NCBI GenBank assembly: GCA_016210785.1
Contig: JACQTN010000129.1
Coordinates: 1 to 6,389, forward strand
Source of the DNA: Armatimonadota bacterium
GTDB lineage: Bacteria > Sysuimicrobiota > Sysuimicrobiia > Sysuimicrobiales > JACQTN01
Length of the DNA: 6,389 nucleotides
Direction: 5' to 3'
The notes beneath the pieces are model-generated. The model had not been told where the DNA came from. It did no database searches and worked only from the letters and a program-made list of their open reading frames with translations. Each line of letters begins with the position of its first letter. Position 1 is the stretch's first letter. This document shows, piece by piece, positions 1 to 5,473 of this stretch. The translations under genes and the position numbers were made by a program.

Positions 1-377
1 CGGTGGTGGCGTCGGTCATGGCCGGCGCGGCGGGCTATCTCCTCAAGGAGACGCGGGGCCCCGACCTGGTGACGGCGATCCGGGAGGCGGCGGCCGGCCG
101 CTCGCTTCTCGACTCCCGCGTCACCGGGGCGCTATTGGAGCGGTTTCGCGCGCTGATCGCCGGGGAGGCGGAACGCCCCGGCGGTCTCACCGCGCAGGAG
201 CGGCGCGTGCTGGCCCTGGTCGCCGAAGGGAAGACCAACCGCGAGATCGCCGCGGAGCTGTACCTCAGCGAGAAGACCGTGAAGAACTACGTGAGCAACC
301 TGCTCGGTAAGCTCAACCTGCGCCGGCGAGCGGAGGCCGCCGCCTACGCGGCGCGGATCGGGCTGGGGCGATGGTGA
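1..377 (+). CDS. NarL/FixJ (DevR/DosR-like) response regulator, 3' part only
   Basis: This is the C-terminal part of a two-component response regulator, a cytoplasmic DNA-binding protein. The reading frame is open at the window edge, so the start and the phosphorylated aspartate lie outside. The 125 or so visible codons begin in the last part of the receiver domain (GAAGYLLKE, containing the conserved receiver lysine, visible residue 15). A linker with the LLD motif follows, then a LuxR-type helix-turn-helix at about residues 61-106 (LTAQERRVLALVAEG, then the recognition helix SEKTVKNYVSNLL). The lysine, lysine and asparagine in EKTVKN (K91, K94, N95) match the DNA-contacting residues known for mycobacterial DevR/DosR, and the linker also resembles that subgroup. 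The DosR link is by memory of the family, not a search. The stop overlaps the next start by 7 bases. The cognate kinase is not in the window. Confidence 0.93.
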   Translation, partial: VVASVMAGAAGYLLKETRGPDLVTAIREAAAGRSLLDSRVTGALLERFRALIAGEAERPGGLTAQERRVLALVAEGKTNREIAAELYLSEKTVKNYVSNLLGKLNLRRRAEAAAYAARIGLGRW

Positions 378-1555
378 GTGCGTCCGCGGCCGCCGCGGAC
401 GCCGTCATCATCGGCGGCGGATCCACCGGGACCAGCGCGGCGTTCCACCTGGCGCGGCGCGGGGCAGGGAAGGTGTTCCTCATCGAGCGCGCCGCCGTGG
501 GCTCCGGTCCCACCGGGAAGTCCATCGGCATCATCCGCCTCCACTACTCCTACGAACCGCTCATCAGGCTCGCCGCGCGCAGCCTGGCCTTCTTCTCCCG
601 CTTCGAGGAGATCACCGGCGGCACCGCCGACTTCACGCGCGCGGGATTCCTGCTGCTGGCCGCGCCGGAGCAGATGGAGACGGTGCGCGCCAACGTGGAG
701 TTGCAGCGGTCGCTGGGCGTGAGGACGTCGATCCTTACGCCATCAGAGGTCGCGGCGCTGGAGCCGCGCATGCACGTGGCCGATGCCGGCGGCGCCGCCT
801 ACGAGCCCGACTCGGGTTTTGCGGACGGCTACGCCACCGCGGCGAGCTTCGCCGCGGCCGCGCGGCGCCTGGGCGCGGAGGTCTGGGAAGGCACGGCCGT
901 GGAGCGCCTGGTCGTCGAGGGCCGCCGCGTGGTCGCCGTGGAGACAAGCCGCGGGACCGTGGCAACGCCGCGGGTGCTGGTGGCCGCCGGGCCGTGGACG
1001 CCGCGCCTGCTGGAGCCGGCGGGCGTCCGCGTGCCCATCGAGGCGACCCGCCAGCAGGTGATCCACCTGGCGCCGCCCCCGGCCTTCGGGCCTCTGACCG
1101 TGGTGCTGGAGGACATGATCCAGGCGTTCTACGCGCGTCCCGAAGCCGGCGGCACCGCGCTGGCCGGCGTGCTGGAGGAAGAGACGCAGGAGGTCGTTTC
1201 CCCCGACGCCTTCAATCAAGGCGCGGATTGGGACTTCGTGGAGCGGGTCGGCCAGCGCTGGCAGCGGCGGTTTCCCGGCGGCGCGGACGCCGCGGTGCAG
1301 GGGGGATACGCCAGCCTGTACGACGTGACGCCCGACTGGCAGCCGGTGCTCGGCCCGGTGGATGAGATCGACGGTCTGTACGTCGCCGCGGGGTTCAGCG
1401 GCCACGGGTTCAAGCTGAGCCCCGCGCTGGGAGAGGCGCTGGCGGCGGAGATGACCGGCGAGCGGCCGGAGATCGACATCTCCGCATTTCACCTGTCCCG
1501 GTTTGCCACCGGAGCCCTGATCTGGGGACGCCACCAGTACGGCATCCTCGGCTAG
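371..1555 (+). CDS. FAD-dependent oxidoreductase, DAO family (sarcosine/glycine oxidase-like)
   Basis: This is a 394-residue flavoprotein of the D-amino-acid-oxidase fold (DAO), probably oxidising a secondary amine or amino acid such as sarcosine, glycine or a dimethylglycine-like compound in the cytoplasm. The N-terminal dinucleotide-binding motif VIIGGGSTG has G15, G17 and G20, followed by the acidic ribose-binding E39 at the end of the second strand. The segment GKSIGIIRLHYS (49-60), AAGPW (205-209) and the C-terminal FAD-contacting GFSGHGFKLSP (341-351) are typical of sarcosine oxidase beta-subunit-like enzymes. No cysteine lies at the place where monomeric sarcosine oxidase binds FAD covalently, so binding is probably non-covalent. 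Length is normal for the family. The ATG overlaps the regulator's last codons, implying coupled translation. No partner subunits or folate genes are visible, so the substrate is open. Confidence 0.9.
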   Translation: MVSASAAAADAVIIGGGSTGTSAAFHLARRGAGKVFLIERAAVGSGPTGKSIGIIRLHYSYEPLIRLAARSLAFFSRFEEITGGTADFTRAGFLLLAAPEQMETVRANVELQRSLGVRTSILTPSEVAALEPRMHVADAGGAAYEPDSGFADGYATAASFAAAARRLGAEVWEGTAVERLVVEGRRVVAVETSRGTVATPRVLVAAGPWTPRLLEPAGVRVPIEATRQQVIHLAPPPAFGPLTVVLEDMIQAFYARPEAGGTALAGVLEEETQEVVSPDAFNQGADWDFVERVGQRWQRRFPGGADAAVQGGYASLYDVTPDWQPVLGPVDEIDGLYVAAGFSGHGFKLSPALGEALAAEMTGERPEIDISAFHLSRFATGALIWGRHQYGILG

Positions 1556-1577
1556 CGCGGCAGGTCCAGGGCCGCGC
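1553..1577 (+). terminator. possible hairpin terminator after the oxidoreductase gene
   Basis: A perfect 7-base inverted repeat, GCGCGGC at 1555-1561 and GCCGCGC at 1571-1577, brackets a 9-base loop. It begins at the last base of the TAG stop codon. No T-tract follows, so it is not a canonical intrinsic terminator. It could still slow or end transcription in GC-rich DNA, separating the regulator/oxidoreductase pair from the propeller gene. Confidence 0.3.
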
Positions 1578-1644
1578 GCCTGCGAACCTGTGCAGACGCG
1601 CATTCCTGAACCGGTCGGCGCGTTCCGGCAGATCCGATCATGAC

Positions 1645-1650
1645 GGAGGA
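1645..1650 (+). promoter_or_regulatory. Shine-Dalgarno site that fixes the propeller start
   Basis: GGAGGA lies 4 bases before the ATG at 1655. The alternative in-frame ATG at 1640 has no such site upstream, and this Shine-Dalgarno would fall inside the gene if 1640 were used. Start 1655 is therefore preferred. Confidence 0.7.
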
Positions 1651-1654
1651 TTCG

Positions 1655-2779
1655 ATGTCGAGGCAGACGCACGCTCGCACCCGTGCATCCATCCTGACCG
1701 CCATCACGGCGCTCGTGGTGGCAGCCGTGGCACTCGCCGCAGGAAGCCCGCTCTCCGGCCCGGGAGTGCTGCGCCGGGCATCGTCGCCGGTGGATGCCCG
1801 GGCTCTGGCGGCGCAGGGCCCGAGTCCCGCCCCGGGGAGCCGCGCGCGGGTCTTCGTCGCCTCGGAGGCGACGAACAGCGTGTGGGTCTTCGAGGACACG
1901 AGGCCGGAACCGGTCCGCAAGATCCCGACCGGGCACCACGTCCACAACCTGGCCCTCTCTCCGGACGGCCGCTGGGTGGCGACGGCGGCGAGGGAGTCGG
2001 ACGAGGTCTCGCTGATCGATCCCCTGGCGCTGGCGGAGGTGGCGCGCATCAAGGTGGGACGCGCGCCGCACGACGTGCTCTTTTCCCCCGACAGCCGCAC
2101 GCTCTACGTGACCCAGGAGGCGGCGCCGTTCATCTCGGTGATCGACGTCGCCGCGCGGCGGCGCCTGCCCTCTCTCCAAGTGGGGATCCCGCAGCACGAC
2201 ATCGACATCACGCCGGACGGCCGCGAACTGTGGCTGACGGTGACCGGGATGCCGATGCGGCGCGAGCCGCGCCGGGTGCGGATTGTAGACCTGCGCAGCC
2301 AGAAGGTGGTGGCCAGGATCAACACCGGCCGCAACGCCCACGACGTCATCTTCACGCCGGACGGCAAGGAGGCATGGATTCCCAACTCGGGCATCCCCTC
2401 AGTGCCCGACAACCACATCACGGTGATGGACGTTGCATCGCGCTGGGTGATCGCCCATCATGCCGTGGGGCGGTATCCCTTCCACTCGCCCAAAGCGGGG
2501 AAGGACGGGCGCTACGCGCCGCGCGCGCCGAAGGTGCTGTGGTTCAGCGACCACGGCCTCCGGCAGATCCTGGCCGTGGACCGGCGCACCGGCAAGGTGG
2601 TGGCAGGCATCGAAGTGGGGGAGCAGCCCTTCCACATTTCCTTCGGGCCGACGGGCCTGCTCTACGTGGCCGCCAACGCCAGCGACTGGGTGGCGGTGAT
2701 CGATCCCTCGGCGCGCAAGCGCGTCGCGCGGCTGCGGGTGCCGCGGCCGCACGGGCTGGCCGTGCTGGAGATCCGCTGA
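1655..2779 (+). CDS. exported seven-bladed YVTN beta-propeller protein with one His per blade
   Basis: This 374-residue protein has a basic N-terminus (SRQTHARTR) and a hydrophobic segment at about 12-30, so it is exported or membrane-anchored. A proline/alanine-rich linker follows, then a YVTN-type propeller from about residue 64. Repeats of the form strand, turn, SPDG or TPDG, VxVID are clear (LSPDGR, FSPDSR, ITPDGR, FTPDGK). Seven repeat units can be counted. Each carries a histidine at the equivalent turn, just before the strand that lines the central channel: H97 (in GHHVH), H139, H181, H229, H277, H327 and H366, spaced 39-50 residues apart. YVTN proteins are mostly of unknown function. 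Relatives with the same fold bind haem d1 (cytochrome cd1, NirF) or the copper cluster of nitrous oxide reductase. There is no CxxCH haem motif. The 99-base gap upstream suggests its own transcription unit. A decayed copy of its 3' end lies at about 4790-4896. Confidence 0.9.
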   Translation: MSRQTHARTRASILTAITALVVAAVALAAGSPLSGPGVLRRASSPVDARALAAQGPSPAPGSRARVFVASEATNSVWVFEDTRPEPVRKIPTGHHVHNLALSPDGRWVATAARESDEVSLIDPLALAEVARIKVGRAPHDVLFSPDSRTLYVTQEAAPFISVIDVAARRRLPSLQVGIPQHDIDITPDGRELWLTVTGMPMRREPRRVRIVDLRSQKVVARINTGRNAHDVIFTPDGKEAWIPNSGIPSVPDNHITVMDVASRWVIAHHAVGRYPFHSPKAGKDGRYAPRAPKVLWFSDHGLRQILAVDRRTGKVVAGIEVGEQPFHISFGPTGLLYVAANASDWVAVIDPSARKRVARLRVPRPHGLAVLEIR

Positions 2780-2833
2780 GGTCCGCACGCACAGGGTCAC
2801 CCAAGGCGTAAATCCGCAAGCGCCGGCGCCGCT

Positions 2834-3100
2834 TCACCCGTCCCGGCCGTCGTGTTCTCTGGGCATGCCCCGCCATATCTTCTCCGGCAGCAGGTCCTGC
2901 ATCGCCCGGACACCATATCCCGGCTGACCAGGGCGCTCGCCGTGGCGCCGAGCGGACTCCTGGATGGATGCGCGCGCCATCTTGTGGACAAGATCGGGCG
3001 CCCTGCCCAGCATCGCCTTGGTCTCTTCGGTCTCATTGGATGTAGGGGAGAGGGGGTTCCACCGGGGCCGATCCTGTCTTGGTTCCGGCCAAAGGTCCCG
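2834..3100 (-). pseudogene. relic of a universal stress protein/PCP_red gene
   Basis: On the minus strand, 2864-3031 encodes a 56-codon stretch matching, codon for codon in total length, the PCP_red domain of the intact gene at 5516-5683. It runs from TEETKAML (intact TEEAEAML) through HKMARASIQE (RKMARASIQE) to AMQDLLPEKIWRGM (AMQDLLPETMWRGM). Roughly four in five bases agree by eye. In the middle, one inserted and one deleted base throw about ten codons out of frame (ERPGQPGYGV). The shifted frame still reads LVSRDMV, matching VVNRDIV of the intact copy. Further upstream, at 3082-3099, another frame reads GTFGRN, resembling the GRFGRH ATP-loop start of the USP domain, so most of the USP part seems deleted. 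The reading frame has a TAG a few codons before this point and no credible start. The stop is TGA at 2834-2836. A functional small PCP_red protein is unlikely but not excluded. Confidence 0.8.
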
Positions 3101-3327
3101 GGTCTATTGGCCCCCCTCCTGTAGGACGTAGTCCCCTACCGTGCTTCCTGCAGGGCGATACACTCACGGTAGCAGTGCGTGCCATGGAGGTGGCGGCTCC
3201 ATGCGAGCCCGGAAGAGCATCCGGAGGAAGGAACTGCTGGCAGCCCATCGTTGTGTATCGGTGAGGCGGCGGCTGTGTGCGGACGGGTGAGAATACGCCG
3301 GGCCTCACAAGGCTCGCGGTCAGGATC
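3061..3327. other. non-coding leader between the USP relic and the YceI gene
   Basis: Beyond the PCP_red relic this stretch holds the last recognisable USP fragment (to about 3100) and then the 5' region of the YceI gene. No convincing -35/-10 pair was found. The only structure of note is the inverted repeat at 3183-3203. Open frames here lack start sites and family features. Confidence 0.5.
3183..3203. repeat. perfect inverted repeat upstream of the YceI gene
   Basis: CATGGAG at 3183-3189 and CTCCATG at 3197-3203 form a perfect 7-base dyad around a 7-base centre, about 125 bases before the YceI start. It could be an operator for a dimeric regulator or a leader hairpin in the mRNA. Nothing in the sequence decides between these, and chance remains possible. 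Confidence 0.35.
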
Positions 3328-3921
3328 ATGACGCACGGGTCCCTGCGTTGGGCATCGGCACTGGCGACAGTGGCGCTTCTGGCCGCCGGTGCTGGAGCCC
3401 AGGTTCTCGCGACGGGGACTTTCCTCATCCTCCCGGGCGAGTCTCGTGCGGAATTCTTTGTTGCTGACAATCGCGGCGGGTTTACCGGGTACACGACCCG
3501 GGTATCAGGCACTGTGAAGGTGCATCAGCTCCCTGACGGAACGTTCAATGCCGATGTCCAGGCAACGGTGGATGCCCGCACCATCACGACAGGCATCGGG
3601 CTGCGGGACCGGCAGATGCATAGAGACGTCCTGAAGACCGAGGCGTATCCGGTCATGGCCTTCCGGGGGAGCGTGACCCTCGTGGCCGTTACTCTCGGGC
3701 GACCGCTGGCGGCGCGGGTCAGAGGCCGTCTGACCGTGCGCGATGCCAGCCGGGAGGTTGACTTTCCTGCCAGGATCCTGGCTCTCCGGGACGAGTACGT
3801 AGGGGAGGGTGAGTTCGTCGTACGGATGTCGGAGTTCGGCATTCCCGTTCCCCGCTTTCTTGTGTTTGTGGCCCAGGACCCGGTGCAAGTGAGGGTGAAG
3901 GTGGTAGCCCGGCACCAATAA
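3328..3921 (+). CDS. exported YceI-family protein
   Basis: This 197-residue protein has a cleavable-looking signal peptide (about residues 1-24, ending AAGAGA) followed by a YceI domain, a lipocalin-like beta-barrel that in characterised members binds a polyisoprenoid or amide lipid outside the cytoplasm. Diagnostic segments are SRAEFFVADNRGGFTGYTT (39-57), the signature TGIGLRDRQMHRDVLKTEAYP (88-108), the FRG strand, and the final IPVPRFLVF (172-180). The ATG at 3328 puts the signal peptide at the very N-terminus but has only a close AGGA before it. An upstream in-frame GTG at 3277, with GAGG about ten bases before it, would add 17 residues that do not look like a signal peptide. Codon third positions are clearly less GC-rich than in the propeller and oxidoreductase genes. 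YceI proteins are often stress-induced. The next gene starts 117 bases downstream on the same strand and also encodes an exported protein, so the two could be co-transcribed. Confidence 0.88.
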   Translation: MTHGSLRWASALATVALLAAGAGAQVLATGTFLILPGESRAEFFVADNRGGFTGYTTRVSGTVKVHQLPDGTFNADVQATVDARTITTGIGLRDRQMHRDVLKTEAYPVMAFRGSVTLVAVTLGRPLAARVRGRLTVRDASREVDFPARILALRDEYVGEGEFVVRMSEFGIPVPRFLVFVAQDPVQVRVKVVARHQ

Positions 3922-4023
3922 ACGATGCAGGAGCAGGTAGAACGATGAGAAAGCACGTCAGCCGCGACACTTTCGCAACAGGGGTCGAGTGGTGGCGCGC
4001 GTGTGAGGATGACTGAAGTGAAC

Positions 4024-4029
4024 GGGGAG
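4024..4029 (+). promoter_or_regulatory. Shine-Dalgarno site that fixes the start of the Cys/His protein
   Basis: GGGGAG stands 9 bases before the GTG at 4039. Starting there gives an ideal signal peptide (MRTGIAVVGV onward). Earlier in-frame starts at 4003, 4009 and 4018 would place twelve or fewer polar residues before the hydrophobic core, and only 4018 has a reasonable ribosome site (GAGG at 4005-4008). Confidence 0.55.
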
Positions 4030-4038
4030 AGATACGCC

Positions 4039-4509
4039 GTGCGCACGGGTATCGCCGTAGTCGGGGTCATTGCCCTGGTCCTCGGGCTTCCGCGGCTGGC
4101 CTACGCTCCCTATCACACGCAGCCCAGTCAGCCGCCCGCGGCCTCAGGCAGCCCTCTGGATGCGGCGCGGAAGCAGCTCGACACCGCCAGGACCCATGCG
4201 GGCTTCGCCACGTCAGCGGGGTCCCTCAGCGGTGTGCACCAGCACGCCGGGCACGCCGTCAACTGCCTGGTGGGCAATAAGGACAAGCGGTTTGACAGGC
4301 AGTGGGGGAATCCGTGCGAGGGTCAGGGCAGCGGCGCCCTGGTGGACCTGAAGGCTGCCGGGACTCGCGCAGCTGAGGCCTTGAAGATCACCGACGAGGC
4401 GGCCAGGGTGGGCACGGATACCCTGAGTGCCAAGGACGTGGGGACGGCGCAGGCCGGGGCGAAGAAGCTGGCGGGCTTGCTAGACAGCGCCTTGAAGGCG
4501 CTACGCTGA
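4039..4509 (+). CDS. exported small Cys/His protein of unknown function
   Basis: I cannot name a family with a known function. With the GTG start the product is 156 residues: a signal peptide (about 1-23, ending LAYA), a short proline/glutamine linker, and a mature part that looks largely alpha-helical. The middle carries a dense set of potential ligands: H53, then H67, H69, H72 and C76 (HQHAGHAVNC), then WGNPCEGQG with C93. The two cysteines could form a disulfide, or the His/Cys set could bind a metal. There is no CxxCH, so it is not an ordinary c-type cytochrome. Glycine/asparagine around C93 looks like a conserved turn, and I have a general impression of similar secreted hypothetical proteins in environmental bacteria, without a function. 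The C-terminal third is an amphipathic alanine/lysine-rich helix region. The gene follows the YceI gene and shares its less GC-biased codon use. Confidence 0.75.
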   Translation: MRTGIAVVGVIALVLGLPRLAYAPYHTQPSQPPAASGSPLDAARKQLDTARTHAGFATSAGSLSGVHQHAGHAVNCLVGNKDKRFDRQWGNPCEGQGSGALVDLKAAGTRAAEALKITDEAARVGTDTLSAKDVGTAQAGAKKLAGLLDSALKALR

Positions 4510-4789
4510 CCTGCGTTCACCAAGGGACAAGTCGCGGCCTTCAAAGGGCCAGCTCTAGCGTGCACCGGCGACACATGCGCTACAGGGGTTGGGTTTGTCG
4601 ACGCTCGTACGGCTCTCACATTCGACGTTGCCTCCGGCGTTTTGCACCATCACCAGGAGCGGTGGAGCGGTAACCGAAGCGTGCCGAACGCATCGGTCAC
4701 CGACGATCACCTCCCGCGTTCATCGCTCACCGGTAGCTCCACATGCTCCCCGCTTCCAGGTCGGCGAACACACTCCGAGACAGGGCAAG
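4510..4789. other. 280-base stretch without a recognisable gene
   Basis: No gene can be supported here. The frame of the preceding gene stays open past its TGA all the way to 4896, but it lacks a credible start with a ribosome site, and its translation (rich in S, R, T, H and P) resembles no family. Another frame holds short scraps that could be decayed propeller sequence, such as FQVGEHTP near 4760, comparable to IEVGEQPF in the intact propeller. I regard the stretch as probable gene debris. Confidence 0.45.
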
Positions 4790-4896
4790 GCACTCTCGTC
4801 GGTACACTTCGTCGATGCAGACGGCTCCGCGTCACCCTCTCCGCCACGCTCCGTGTGCCCCGGCCTTGCGGGCTGGCCGTGGTGAAGGTGCGCTGA
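4790..4896 (+). pseudogene. relic of the 3' end of a second YVTN propeller gene
   Basis: The last 51 bases (4846-4896) match the last 51 bases of the intact propeller gene (2729-2779) at 39 positions, including the same stop codon. They encode LRVPRPCGLAVVKVR against LRVPRPHGLAVLEIR. Upstream, a different frame reads VHFVDADGS at about 4801-4827, corresponding to LYVAANASD of the intact copy, so at least one frameshift separates the two parts. Beyond that, homology fades. The blade-7 histidine is replaced by cysteine. The relic ends 13 bases before the convergent DoxX stop codon, much as the intact propeller ends 54 bases before the USP relic. Confidence 0.65.
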
Positions 4897-4909
4897 CAGG
4901 ACTCTCTTC

Positions 4910-5320
4910 TCAGCGCGCCAGACTCAGCGGACCAGCCCCGTGGTAGATGATCAGGAGCGCTGCGCCCGCTATGACCACGTTCTTCCAAAAGTGCGCCCTC
5001 TGGTTGGCCTGCTGCATCGGGTCGGTCTCTCGCCAGTAGCCGTGGATATAGTAGGCCACGAGCAGCAAAAAGATGAAGATCAGGGCCGCCCCGATGCGGG
5101 GATGCCAGCCCACCAGGATCGCCAGGCCACCGGCCAGGATCATGAGTCCGGTAATGATGACCATGGTCCTGGCGGCGGGAACCTTGTAGGCGGCCGCGTA
5201 CTGCGTCATCATCTCGATCTTGGTCAGATGGGTGATTCCGCTCATGATGAAGAACGATGCGAAGAGCACCCGCCCGAGGATGTTCACATACGGACCGGCC
5301 GACGCGAGCAGCTCTGCCAT
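4910..5320 (-). CDS. DoxX-family integral membrane protein
   Basis: This 136-residue protein has four predicted membrane helices at about 12-30, 52-71, 75-93 and 112-127, the normal size and pattern of the DoxX family. Typical features are the first-helix RVLFASFFIMSGITHL, the loop with AAAYKVPAA, the small-residue helix GLMILAGGLAILVGW, and the amphipathic QRAHFWKNVVIAGAALL before the last helix. Family members have been linked to thiosulfate:quinone oxidation in archaea and to redox/thiol homeostasis complexes in bacteria, but most, including this one, have no proven reaction. The start is firm: a strong GGAGGTGA site precedes the ATG. The gene lies 153 bases downstream of the universal stress protein gene on the same strand, so co-transcription is possible. 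Its stop faces the propeller relic. Confidence 0.88.
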   Translation of the reverse strand: MAELLASAGPYVNILGRVLFASFFIMSGITHLTKIEMMTQYAAAYKVPAARTMVIITGLMILAGGLAILVGWHPRIGAALIFIFLLLVAYYIHGYWRETDPMQQANQRAHFWKNVVIAGAALLIIYHGAGPLSLAR

Positions 5321-5326
5321 GCTGGT

Positions 5327-5334
5327 TCACCTCC
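5327..5334 (-). promoter_or_regulatory. strong Shine-Dalgarno site of the DoxX gene
   Basis: Read on the minus strand, GGAGGTGA lies 6 bases before the ATG. It is the best ribosome site in the window and confirms the DoxX start. Confidence 0.75.
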
Positions 5335-5381
5335 CTCGATGTCTGCGGCCTGGCAACTTTCGGGTCATCCTGGGCTGGTCG

Positions 5382-5412
5382 ATCATGGCGAAGGCGCCGA
5401 CTTTCACGTCAA
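5382..5412 (-). promoter_or_regulatory. weak promoter candidate for the DoxX gene
   Basis: On the minus strand TTGACG (5407-5412) is followed after 19 bases by CATGAT (5382-5387), resembling -35 and -10 boxes. The spacing is longer than the usual 17 and the -10 match is poor. It would allow DoxX to be transcribed apart from the upstream USP gene. Confidence 0.18.
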
Positions 5413-5473
5413 CTCGCAACTCGTGCCTCGTGACGAGCCGCCAGTCCAGCCGCGCCCGCAACCGGGCTGAGCC

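Noticed and set aside
743..2341. A 532-codon open frame on the minus strand across the oxidoreductase and propeller genes.
   Set aside because: It is antisense to two genes with clear domains. Its translation is rich in R, H, G and P with no family features, as expected for the shadow of GC-rich codons.
2797..2812. A stretch near the propeller end that, inverted, resembles the bases around the intact USP stop codon at 5472-5486.
   Set aside because: The match is about 14 bases with a gap and lies in the opposite orientation to the surrounding homology, so chance is the simpler explanation.
2818..2834. GC-rich imperfect hairpin between the propeller stop and the USP relic, as a terminator.
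   Set aside because: The stem is interrupted and there is no T-tract. Such palindromes are frequent at this GC content.
3082..3099. On the minus strand GGGAC, four bases, GGCC resembles a DosR box (GGGAC-4-GTCCC).
   Set aside because: Only about 10 of 14 core positions fit, and the bases are better explained as the GTFGRN remnant of the USP gene. A second look-alike at 3124-3134 has the wrong spacer length.
3033..3512. A 159-codon minus-strand open frame over the YceI leader and start.
   Set aside because: It overlaps the YceI signal peptide and domain in antisense and shows no domain or ribosome site.
3945..4016. A 23-codon open frame starting MRKHVSRDTF, with AGGAG 11 bases upstream.
   Set aside because: Too short to judge, the ribosome site spacing is long, it has no recognisable feature, and it ends shortly before the better-supported start at 4039.
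4510..4896. Open frame continuing from the Cys/His gene past its TGA to the propeller-relic stop, which could suggest readthrough or a fused gene.
   Set aside because: Long open frames are common at this GC content. The first hundred codons look unlike a protein, and only the last 15 codons match a known sequence.
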